A stretch of 64,000 nucleotides of DNA from a bacterium D16-36. GTDB taxonomy: Bacteria > Bacillota > Clostridia > Lachnospirales > Lachnospiraceae. The notes beneath the pieces were generated by a model. That model was given only the letters and a program-made list of their open reading frames with translations. It was not told the DNA's origin and searched no databases. Positions 54,301 to 61,429 of the stretch are shown here, one piece after another; the first letter of the stretch is position 1, and every line of letters starts with the position of its first letter. The stretch is taken from NCBI GenBank assembly GCA_003611745.1, contig RAYF01000026.1, forward strand, positions 16,878-80,877, in the 5' to 3' direction. The position numbers were made by a program, and so were the translations under genes.

Positions 54301-54574
54301 GGAATTTGCCGCCAGCGAGCCGGGGAGCATCGACGCTATTTTGATGGATGTCAGGATGCCGGAGATGGATGGGCTGCAGGCTACGAGGGCAATCAGGGCG
54401 CTGAGGCGGCGCGATGCTGCGAGCGTGCCGATTATTGCGATGACTGCCAATGCCTATGATGAAGACAGGGAGAAGTCAGGCGCCGCAGGAATGAACTGCC
54501 ATCTTGCAAAACCGATTGACACCAGGGTGCTGTATGATACATTGGAAAAATATCTGTCTGATGGAAAGCCTTGA
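51383..54574 (+). CDS. Cytoplasmic multi-PAS hybrid histidine kinase
   Basis: 1063 aa, no transmembrane segment. Three or more PAS-like regions (about 20-660; HYWNYDLTNQCIYMNEQTSE, NGLWSWELDMVEHKLDRIND, PIRAIGTSRDITAQKKIEQL). Then HisKA with H695 in TISHEIRTPMNVIIGMTQL, HATPase_c (NLLNNAVKYTDFGGE; DDGIGM; GTGLGLSI) and REC (LVVEDHNVNQ; acceptor D989 in ILMDVRMPEMDG). It has the same C-terminal architecture as the kinase at 39153. No output domain or neighbouring regulator is apparent. About 70 bp separates it from xpt. Confidence 0.87.
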   Translation: MQGIAGKSEDGGGEDRLDRYRFVFEPNPAAVIILQVVSEDGEFPDCRAVYMNPAMRKYADRPEKVQMKERGTREYLEQADFLNRIYSEGNSAVRYTFYDEEKQQYIDITGYRQEEYIICMANDITPSVLSEKQRVEQKISAHEKMDHVMERLMESQKSLNVAIAHSGIHYWNYDLTNQCIYMNEQTSEDLLLDTKQTNFPESWFMRGIVYPEDVEVFREGVAKVNAGVPYVKFQARIRNRKTMRYDWKNIKFTTFNDKNGRPSYAIATSENAVAYKKLEECMSQVMNQNGLWSWELDMVEHKLDRINDFGIGDPFGMHEESILNVPESLFEKHVILEEDWDVCRKMYEDLYRGKEQVKAQCRSWSKKYKDYIWYEYNFSVIEKENGIPIRAIGTSRDITAQKKIEQLYREEQKILLVADDSLFASSRVNLSKRRVESMIIQGENIPIERVMHLLDFRERISCYFDKIQLSERDNRELSIENLYHLYKSGVQECEKHFFAVKKNSGQSVCVRVNCRMLERPESGDIIAFFYNRDETVAYIHQLTMNAVLQRDYEMTAVLFTNTRQFKVINGGRWDDASTRIPVDYDTDLQCFYRVMRREDADRLLQQISFENLERKLQAEGIYTIECDMLDGGGTSRKQIRFVYANKEKNIILITRMDISSMLLKEKEKQHQLEDALNLAEQANTAKSEFLATISHEIRTPMNVIIGMTQLAKDEADNHEAVLEYIDEIGLSSRHLLNLVNNVLDMSKIEKGEFSLHPQRYSFEELRKNVSTMFTPLCGQKHISFVIQEYGEQPDMMVDKMRLNQVMFNLLNNAVKYTDFGGEIQFIILNQCREDDIYIKFIIQDDGIGMSKEFQEQMFEPFTQENNTVVASSQGTGLGLSIAKGIVDKMGGELSVSSVIGKGTTFCVCITIPIAKDYIYKKELRSIELQEVDFSGKRILVVEDHNVNQMIITKLLKNKGAEVLLAENGKLGVEEFAASEPGSIDAILMDVRMPEMDGLQATRAIRALRRRDAASVPIIAMTANAYDEDREKSGAAGMNCHLAKPIDTRVLYDTLEKYLSDGKP

Positions 54575-54646
54575 AGGATATGTGGGGGAAAGGCGGCCGG
54601 GGTGTATTATCCGAATCTGCAGGCTGGAAAGAAATGGAGGTAATAT

Positions 54647-55243
54647 ATGAACTTTTTAGAAGAACGGATTATAAAGGATGGGATTGTAAAAGAGGGGAAT
54701 GTGCTGAAGGTGGACAGTTTTTTAAACCATCAGATGGATATAGAATTGTTTGACCAGATGGGGGCGGAATTTAAGAGGCGTTTTGCAGGTGAAGAGATTA
54801 CAAAGATACTTACGATTGAGGCATCAGGAATCGGGATTGCCTGTGTAGCAGCGCAGCATTTTCATGTTCCGGTTGTATTTGCTAAAAAATCAAAAAGTAT
54901 AAATATCGAAGGGGAGATGTATATTGCGCAGGTAGAGTCATTTACCCACAAATGCAAAAATCAGGTGATTGTTTCGAAGAAATTTCTCTCCAAGGAAGAT
55001 AAGGTTTTGATTATTGATGATTTTCTGGCAAATGGATGCGCCCTTCAGGGGCTGATATCAATTGTACAGGAGGCAGGGGCGGTTGTTGCAGGCATTGGCA
55101 TTGCTATTGAGAAGGGATTTCAGCCGGGAGGGAGGACAATCAGGAATCTCGGCTACCATTTGGAATCCCTTGCCATCGTGGAGAGCATGGACGCCGGGAA
55201 TGGAACTGTGGTATTTGCAGGAGGAGAGAATTATTTGCAATAA
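54647..55243 (+). CDS. xpt: Xanthine phosphoribosyltransferase
   Basis: 198 aa; ATGGAGG upstream of ATG 54647. Type I phosphoribosyltransferase with the PRPP loop [14 protein letters not shown] and [17 protein letters not shown]. It converts xanthine and PRPP to XMP in purine salvage. Size is normal for Xpt (about 190 aa). The xanthine/uracil permease gene follows after 17 bp, the classic xpt-pbuX pair. No purine riboswitch fits in the 72-bp upstream gap. Confidence 0.94.
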   Translation: MNFLEERIIKDGIVKEGNVLKVDSFLNHQMDIELFDQMGAEFKRRFAGEEITKILTIEASGIGIACVAAQHFHVPVVFAKKSKSINIEGEMYIAQVESFTHKCKNQVIVSKKFLSKEDKVLIIDDFLANGCALQGLISIVQEAGAVVAGIGIAIEKGFQPGGRTIRNLGYHLESLAIVESMDAGNGTVVFAGGENYLQ

Positions 55244-55260
55244 GAAAGGATAAGATAAGA

Positions 55261-56583
55261 ATGGATAAGAGAGAGAAAGCCAGTGTTGAAAACATATATC
55301 GGCTGGACGGGAAAGTGCCTGTCTCTAAGGCTGTGCCGTTTGGGCTGCAGCATATCCTGGCAATGTTTGTGGCAAATATTGCCCCAATATTTATCGTGGC
55401 CGGGGCCTGCGGGCTTTCGTCAAAGCAGAGTGCAGCGCTGATTCAGAGTGCCATGATTATTGCAGGCATCGGTACACTGATCCAATTATTCCCAATCTGG
55501 AAGATTGGCTCCGGGCTGCCGATTGTAATGGGGATCAGTTTTACGTTTGTGTCGGTATTCTGTTATCTGGGGCCGGAGTATGGATATAACGCTATTGTAG
55601 GAGCTGTTTTGGTTGGAGGTATTGTGGAGGGGCTCCTTGGGCTTTTTGCAAAATACTGGACAAAAATCATTACTCCGATTGTGGCTGCGAGTGTGGTGAC
55701 TGCAATTGGTTTTTCTTTGTTATCGGTGGGGGCGGCATCTTTTGGCGGCGGAAGCGGAAGTGAAGATTTTGGCTCCGCTGCAAATTGGCTTTTAGGCATC
55801 TTTACCCTGCTTTGCTGCCTGATTTTTAATATTTTTGCAAAATCTTATTTTAAGCAGCTCTCTGTCCTTTTTGGGCTGCTGGCCGGATATATTGCAGCAG
55901 TGTTTATGGGTGTGGTAGATTTTTCGTCTTTAAAGGGGACAGCGGTTATCGCACTGCCGTCTATACTTCCATTTAAGCCGGAATTCCATATCAATGCGGT
56001 TGTTTCAGTTATCCTTATCTTTCTGGTATCCGCAACAGAGACGATAGGGGATACCTCTGCCCTGGCATCCTCCGGACTGAACCGTCCTGTGACGCAGAAG
56101 GAAACGGCTGGTTCTATTGCCTGTGACGGCTTTGTCAGTTCGCTTTCTGCAGTTTTCGGCTGTCTGCCGATTACATCGTTCAGCCAGAATATCGGACTGG
56201 TAGCGATGACAAAAGTGGTAAACCGTTTTGCGATTGCGACTGGGGCAGTCATTATGATATTAGCCGGTGTGTTCCCGATATTTGGTGCAGTGCTTGCGAC
56301 GCTGCCCGATGCGGTATTGGGGGGCTGTACCATTATGATGTTTGGTACGATTGTTATAAGTGGCCTGCAGATGATTGGCAACTGCGGTTTTACACAGAGA
56401 AATATTACAATTGCAGCCCTTTCTATCAGTATTGGGATAGGGTTCACCCAAGTTCCGGAGATTTTCGCCATATTTCCGAAGATTGTGGAGACGGTATTTG
56501 CAGAGAACTGTGTTGCAGTGGTATTTCTGGTAGCTGTGGTGCTTAATCTTATCTTTCCCAAAGATATGGAGGCTGTTGCCTGA
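55261..56583 (+). CDS. pbuX: Xanthine/uracil permease (NCS2 family)
   Basis: 440 aa, about 14 transmembrane segments. Conserved NCS2 features: PFGLQHILAMFVANIAPIF at the start, SATETIGDTSAL in the substrate-binding region, and GCLPITSFSQNIGLVAMTKV. It imports xanthine by proton symport. Paired with xpt, it forms a purine-salvage operon. Confidence 0.93.
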   Translation: MDKREKASVENIYRLDGKVPVSKAVPFGLQHILAMFVANIAPIFIVAGACGLSSKQSAALIQSAMIIAGIGTLIQLFPIWKIGSGLPIVMGISFTFVSVFCYLGPEYGYNAIVGAVLVGGIVEGLLGLFAKYWTKIITPIVAASVVTAIGFSLLSVGAASFGGGSGSEDFGSAANWLLGIFTLLCCLIFNIFAKSYFKQLSVLFGLLAGYIAAVFMGVVDFSSLKGTAVIALPSILPFKPEFHINAVVSVILIFLVSATETIGDTSALASSGLNRPVTQKETAGSIACDGFVSSLSAVFGCLPITSFSQNIGLVAMTKVVNRFAIATGAVIMILAGVFPIFGAVLATLPDAVLGGCTIMMFGTIVISGLQMIGNCGFTQRNITIAALSISIGIGFTQVPEIFAIFPKIVETVFAENCVAVVFLVAVVLNLIFPKDMEAVA

Positions 56584-56680
56584 TATGCAGTGGGAGCAGG
56601 CTGACGCCTCTTGGCACATATGGAAGGGCGGCAGAGGCCTGCCTGCAGTTTTTGAGAAAAAGAATTGAGAGGGAATAGAC

Positions 56681-57592
56681 ATGTTTTATGCCATTTTGGA
56701 TGACGGAATACGAAAGATTGATAAAACGCAGTTTTTGAAAAAGCCTGTGGGTATCTGTATCCTGACTCTGGACGAGTGGCATATGGAGGCAGAGTGGAGG
56801 GAGCGGTTTGGGCTCTGGCATGAGGTGGACAGCCTGCACTACTGTAAGATGGAGAGCTATCACGATTTTCTCTTTGGCACAATATGTGTGCCTGCCAAGG
56901 GGAGTAGGGAAAAGGAGATGGGTTTTGCCATATTTGTCCAGAAGGAGCGGGTGATTCTTCTGGACAGGGATGGGAAACTCGGGGAACAGGTAAGCAGGCT
57001 TTCGAAGGGGAAACGCAGAAAAGATTACTCTCTGGAAAGGTTTGTATGTGATTTCCTGCAGTCTTTTCTGGCGGATGACTTACTTTTTCTGGAAAAAATA
57101 GAACAGGAAATCGCGGGCATCGAGGAGGATGTACTGGAAGGCAGGACAGAAGATTACAGCTACCGGATGCTTCAGACAAAAAAACTGATTGCCCGGTTTT
57201 ACCATTATTACAGCCAGTTAGCGGAGATTGGGCAGGAAATTCTTGAGAACCAGCAGAAATTTTTTAATGATGAGGAATTAAATGCATTCCGGATGTATTC
57301 TGACCGTGTATTCCGGCTGTCTGAGGAGACAAAGCTTTTGCGGGAGTACGCCATGCAGGTGCAGGAGGTTTATCAGTCGGAGATAGGCATCCGACAGAAT
57401 GATGTCATGAAAATACTGACGGTTGTCACGACAATCTTTTTGCCGCTATCCCTGATTGCCGGATGGTACGGCATGAATTTTTCACATATGCCGGAACTGT
57501 CATGGCAGTATTCCTATCCGGTAGTAATCGGGATTAGTGCGGCAGTTGTGGTGGTCAGCCTTGTTATCTTTAAGAGGAAGAAGTACTGGTAG
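56681..57592 (+). CDS. CorA-family Mg2+/divalent cation transporter
   Basis: 303 aa. An N-terminal cytoplasmic alpha/beta domain (about 1-150), a long helix bundle, and two C-terminal transmembrane helices. The first ends in the family's signature YGMNF (GMN), with MPELSWQYSYP in the loop. It would form a pentameric channel for Mg2+ or Co2+. The 3' end overlaps the 3' end of the opposite-strand carboxypeptidase gene by 23 bp. Confidence 0.9.
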   Translation: MFYAILDDGIRKIDKTQFLKKPVGICILTLDEWHMEAEWRERFGLWHEVDSLHYCKMESYHDFLFGTICVPAKGSREKEMGFAIFVQKERVILLDRDGKLGEQVSRLSKGKRRKDYSLERFVCDFLQSFLADDLLFLEKIEQEIAGIEEDVLEGRTEDYSYRMLQTKKLIARFYHYYSQLAEIGQEILENQQKFFNDEELNAFRMYSDRVFRLSEETKLLREYAMQVQEVYQSEIGIRQNDVMKILTVVTTIFLPLSLIAGWYGMNFSHMPELSWQYSYPVVIGISAAVVVVSLVIFKRKKYW

Positions 57593-58841
57593 TGTTCCAG
57601 AAAAATATGTTTTTAATGATTTTGGCATAATATTTCCAGTCCCTTTTTTGTACAGATCCATCGGCGATGATTGGGGACTGGCAGAGCAGTTTTTTGTTCA
57701 GATAATATTTTTCATAGCCGATGATATCGCCCTGCCGGACTGGGGCTTTCAGGATGTCTGATAACTTATATTTTACTGTTATCTTATCGCTTTCGCAGAG
57801 CATTACGGTGAGGGGCTTAGAGGATGTGCGTTTGATGGCAACGCTGTCCTGTGTGCCTCCGCTTACCGGGAGTGTTTTTGGCAGTTTATTCTGTTTGATT
57901 GATACAGTTTTAAAGTTCGCAAAGCCGAAATCCATCAGCTTTTTTGTGTCTATCCATTTGTACCCTTTGTGCGGAGGCCAGCCGCAGGCGAGGACGCTTG
58001 TAATTAGGGTCTTTCCGTCCCGTCTGGCTGCGCCGCAGAAACAGTATCCGGCTTTTCCGGTAAAGCCTGTTTTGATGCCGATTGCACCGGAATAACTTGT
58101 GAGGAAGGCGTCATGGTTGCGGACGGAGTAGCTTCTGGTTCCATCGCAGTTGCTGAAACGGTGGGACGGGGTCTGGATGATTTTTAAGAATTTTTCATTC
58201 TGGATGGCATAACTCGCGATGGTGCAGAGCTCTTTTGCCGTTGTGTAATGTTCATTTGCATCGAGGCCGTTTGGCGTTACAAAGTGTGTGTCTGTGCAGC
58301 CAAGCTCTTCGGCCTTTTGGTTCATTAAATCGGCAAAGCCTTCTACGCTTCCGCCCACCGCTTCCGCAATAGCAACAGCAGTGTCGTTGTGGGATTCCAG
58401 CATAAGCGAGTACAGAAGGTCTTTTAGATAGAATGTATCACCGGACTGCATATTTAGCTGCACATCTGGCATGGAAGCGGCATAGGGGGAGACAGATACT
58501 TTGCTGTCCAGGCTGCCGTTTTCAAGTGCAATAATGCATGTCATAATCTTGGTGGTGCTTGCCATCGGCATCTGCTGGTCTTCATTTTCCCCAAACAGCG
58601 TCCGCCCGCTGTCAGCGTCGAGAAGGCAGTATGCCCTTGCATACATGCCGGATGGCTTGGCGCTTTTGGAGGAAATGGAAAGATCCTTTCCGCTGATGTC
58701 CTGCCCTTCCGGGGCGGCCTCTGGGGCGATGCCGCAGAATGGCGGAAGGGAAGAAAGTTGTGCGTTGGTGTTTGCCGCCATGGTTAAAAGAAGCAGTAGA
58801 AGGCTGGCTGCTAAGAGAAGGGAACTGATAATTTTTTGCAT
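57570..58841 (-). CDS. D-alanyl-D-alanine carboxypeptidase (PBP5/DacF type)
   Basis: 423 aa from ATG 58841 with GAGG upstream; longer starts exist but put charged residues before the signal peptide. Signal peptide about 1-27. All three active-site motifs of the SxxK acyltransferases are present: S95-K98 in ASTTK, S150-x-N152 in SHN, and KTGFTG. It trims the terminal D-Ala from peptidoglycan stem peptides outside the cell. The C-terminal domain (about 300-423) ends in a Thr/Ser-rich run read across the end of the CorA gene. Confidence 0.9.
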   Translation of the reverse strand: MQKIISSLLLAASLLLLLLTMAANTNAQLSSLPPFCGIAPEAAPEGQDISGKDLSISSKSAKPSGMYARAYCLLDADSGRTLFGENEDQQMPMASTTKIMTCIIALENGSLDSKVSVSPYAASMPDVQLNMQSGDTFYLKDLLYSLMLESHNDTAVAIAEAVGGSVEGFADLMNQKAEELGCTDTHFVTPNGLDANEHYTTAKELCTIASYAIQNEKFLKIIQTPSHRFSNCDGTRSYSVRNHDAFLTSYSGAIGIKTGFTGKAGYCFCGAARRDGKTLITSVLACGWPPHKGYKWIDTKKLMDFGFANFKTVSIKQNKLPKTLPVSGGTQDSVAIKRTSSKPLTVMLCESDKITVKYKLSDILKAPVRQGDIIGYEKYYLNKKLLCQSPIIADGSVQKRDWKYYAKIIKNIFFWNTTSTSSS

Positions 58842-58936
58842 GGGATGCCTCGTTTCTATTACTCCATGTGTTCTTTTCATTGTATGATTTAGGGGGAGCA
58901 TGTATGCAATAGATTCTGGCAGGAATGGAGTTTCAT

Positions 58937-59986
58937 ATGAAGATACAGGCTATTTTTACAGGAGGGACAATCGGGAGCAGCAAGGGGAGGGACGGCAGGA
59001 TCTCGCCGGAACAAAAAATGCGGTACAGGCTTCTTGAATGGTACCGGCAGTTTGGGGAGCAGGTTGAATTTCAGGCGGAGGAGCCGTATTATATATTAAG
59101 CGAGAACATAAAAGCAGATAACTTGAATGTGCTGTTAGAATGTGTCAGGAGCCATCTCCTGCAAGGGGATGCTGACGGTATTCTGGTTATGCATGGGACG
59201 GATACGCTCCAGTATACTGCGGCAGTCCTTGGTTATGTTTTTGGATGGGCGGACATTCCGGTTGTGCTGGTGTCAAGCGACTTTCCATTGGAGGATGAGA
59301 GAGCAAATGGATATACAAATTTCCGGTATGCCGTGGAGTTTATAAAGGGAGGCTACGGGAAGGGAGTATTTGTGAGCTACAGTAATCCGGGGGAGTTTCC
59401 TAAAATCCACAGGGGGACAAGGCTTTTGGCACATCAGGAGTATTCCGCAGAGATAGAGAGTGTCAGGAGGACATATTACGGCTCATTTCGGCAGAAAGAG
59501 TATTTTCCAAACCCGGATTACAGGGTGGGAGAAAATATTTCCTCGCTTTTTGGCAGGGAGGATAGGGTGAGGCTTTCTGCGGATGCAAGGGAGATTTTGC
59601 GCATCGTGCCGTATGTCGGCATGGTATACCCGGAGCTTACAGGGGAAATTAAGGCAGTGCTGCATGAAAGCTTCCATTCCGGGACGATTGCGGCAGGCAG
59701 GGGGCTGGAAAGGTTTGCATCAGAGGCAGACAGGCTTGGGATTCCGATATACCTGACCGGCCTTTGCGCAGGGGAGGCAGAATATGAGACAGTAGGGCGC
59801 TGCCGGGAATTGGGGATACAGATCCTGCCGGAGAGCGCTGCGATTTCACAGTATTGTAAGCTGTGGCTTTTGATAAGCAATCAATTAACCCTGTCAGAAT
59901 ATATGAACCGGTCTGTAGCTGAGGATTTAGTATATGATGCAGTAGATAGCGATGCGGCAATCTGTGGCATCAGGAGGAAGAATTGA
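58937..59986 (+). CDS. L-asparaginase family protein
   Basis: 349 aa from ATG 58937 with GGAG upstream. No signal peptide, so cytoplasmic (type I-like). Active-site threonines lie in the two family motifs: FTGGTIGSSKG near the N-terminus and MHGTDTLQYTAAVLG in the middle. The C-terminal domain has VYPELTGEIKAVLHESFHSG. It hydrolyses L-asparagine to aspartate and ammonia. It could instead belong to a related amidohydrolase subgroup. Confidence 0.85.
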   Translation: MKIQAIFTGGTIGSSKGRDGRISPEQKMRYRLLEWYRQFGEQVEFQAEEPYYILSENIKADNLNVLLECVRSHLLQGDADGILVMHGTDTLQYTAAVLGYVFGWADIPVVLVSSDFPLEDERANGYTNFRYAVEFIKGGYGKGVFVSYSNPGEFPKIHRGTRLLAHQEYSAEIESVRRTYYGSFRQKEYFPNPDYRVGENISSLFGREDRVRLSADAREILRIVPYVGMVYPELTGEIKAVLHESFHSGTIAAGRGLERFASEADRLGIPIYLTGLCAGEAEYETVGRCRELGIQILPESAAISQYCKLWLLISNQLTLSEYMNRSVAEDLVYDAVDSDAAICGIRRKN

Positions 59987-60016
59987 AAAATGAGGTGGAG
60001 AAAAGGGGGTTGTTTC

Positions 60017-61177
60017 ATGGGAAAGAGATATTTTGCAGGGAGAGCGGCTGTGCTTTTGATGGGGACGGCAGTTTTTTCGGGGACTTTTTGGGAGGGGGAT
60101 GCTTCTGCCGCCGGCAGGGTAGCACTCAGCCATAAAAATATTACAATTCAGGCTGGCAGGAGCAAAATACTGCGCTTAAAAAATAGCAAGGCAAAGGCTC
60201 ATTGGAGCATAACAGCCGGCAGGCAGTATATTAAATTAAGCGGGAAGAAGAGTCAGAGCGTAAAAGTTATTGCCGTGAAAAAGGGGACGGCAAGGGTACA
60301 GGCAAAAGCAGGCGGGAAAAAATATACCTGTAAGGTTACTGTAACTGCTAAGGATGTTTCATCAAAAAGGAATGCGGCAGATATTGCAGCAGTTAAGAAG
60401 GTGATAAAGGAGCAGCGGGCACATGGGGCATATGAAGATATTGAAAATCTAGATGATGCCTATCGGTATTTCTGGGATAAGGATGGAAGGCTGACAAAAA
60501 TAAACTGGACGGGCTGTAATTTACAGGGAGATGTTTCTGTTAAAGGGCTGTCTGCACTGAAAGAGTTTTATTGCTCTGATAATCAGGTTCAGAGCCTTGA
60601 TGTCAGTGGGAATCCTGCTTTGGCGGTGCTCGCATGTGGGAAAAACCAGCTTGCTTCGCTGGATGTTGGCAATAACCCTGACTTAAGGGAGTTATATTGC
60701 TACAGAAACCAGCTTAAGGGGATTGATGTTAGCGCGAACAGGGAATTAAGTACATTTTCCTGTTACAATAATAATATTTCCGGGATTGATGTCAGCAGGA
60801 ATACAAAGCTGGCTGTTCTGGATTGCAACACAAACAATCTGGGCGGGCTGGATGTTAGCAGCAATAAATTGTTAGGTGTGCTGCATTGCCATAAAAATCA
60901 TATTGCAAGCCTTGATGTTACAGAAAATGTTAGCTTAACGGAGCTTGCGTGCAATGATAACCAGATTACGGAGCTTGATGTAAGGAATAATGTGGATTTG
61001 GAGAACTTATACTGTGGGGGGAACCAGTTGAAGGAACTGGATACCAGCAGGAATACAAAGTTATTGATATTGTCATGCAGAAGCAATTTTATAACAGAGT
61101 TGGATGTCAGTAAAAACAGCCAGATTGCTATACTGGAGGTTGATAATGATGTGGAAGTGAAAAAGGCATTTTCTTGA
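60017..61177 (+). CDS. Secreted leucine-rich-repeat protein with cysteine ladder (InlJ-like)
   Basis: 386 aa from ATG 60017, with AAAAGGGGG upstream. Signal peptide about 1-32. Residues ~33-115 form a Big_2-like domain. From residue 181, nine exact 21-residue leucine-rich repeats follow with a partial tenth: each has Leu-x-x-Leu/Phe-x-Cys-x-x-Asn-x-Leu/Ile-x-x-Leu/Ile-Asp-Val-Ser-x-Asn. The cysteine at position six of every repeat would stack into a ladder, a hallmark of the internalin J type. It lacks an LPXTG anchor. Likely a surface-exposed or secreted binding protein. Confidence 0.82.
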   Translation: MGKRYFAGRAAVLLMGTAVFSGTFWEGDASAAGRVALSHKNITIQAGRSKILRLKNSKAKAHWSITAGRQYIKLSGKKSQSVKVIAVKKGTARVQAKAGGKKYTCKVTVTAKDVSSKRNAADIAAVKKVIKEQRAHGAYEDIENLDDAYRYFWDKDGRLTKINWTGCNLQGDVSVKGLSALKEFYCSDNQVQSLDVSGNPALAVLACGKNQLASLDVGNNPDLRELYCYRNQLKGIDVSANRELSTFSCYNNNISGIDVSRNTKLAVLDCNTNNLGGLDVSSNKLLGVLHCHKNHIASLDVTENVSLTELACNDNQITELDVRNNVDLENLYCGGNQLKELDTSRNTKLLILSCRSNFITELDVSKNSQIAILEVDNDVEVKKAFS

Positions 61178-61429
61178 AATCCTATTTCTTAAGAAATCTT
61201 AAGATTTTTTTCTATTTATCTTAAAATATAATTAGTATACTAAAAGTGTCAAAAGGGGAATGACGCTAAGAAATATTTCTGCTAGAGTGTGTTTGGAAAA
61301 TGTTTTCATCAGATGTGCCTATAAATCTCACGCAGAGTGGGGTATGCAGGCAGCTGGAGTGGTTTTTCGAACACGCTCTGGGAAACAGGGGGAGTCTGTG
61401 CCCTTTTATCCAGAAGGAGGTATACGGTT
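61178..61429 (+). other. Intergenic region with a degenerate repeat copy, before the BspA-like gene
   Basis: The first 60 bases are very AT-rich with palindromes (CTTAAG, AAATCTTAAGATTT) and TATAAT-like motifs that may be a weak terminator and promoter. From about 61321 to 61411 lies a degenerate version of the repeat family: a box A trace (ATAAATCTCACGCAGAGTGG) and a box B end (GTCTGTGCCCTTTT). AAGGAGG at 61412-61418 is the ribosome site of the next gene. Confidence 0.4.

Noticed and set aside
54575..54646. Purine riboswitch expected before xpt
   Set aside because: The gap is only 72 nt and lacks the conserved three-way junction sequence; no riboswitch is supported.
55845..57179. Long open frame opposite pbuX and corA (about 444 codons, minus strand)
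   Set aside because: It is antisense to two well-identified genes, has no ribosome site and gives a Pro/Ser/Cys-rich, non-protein-like product.
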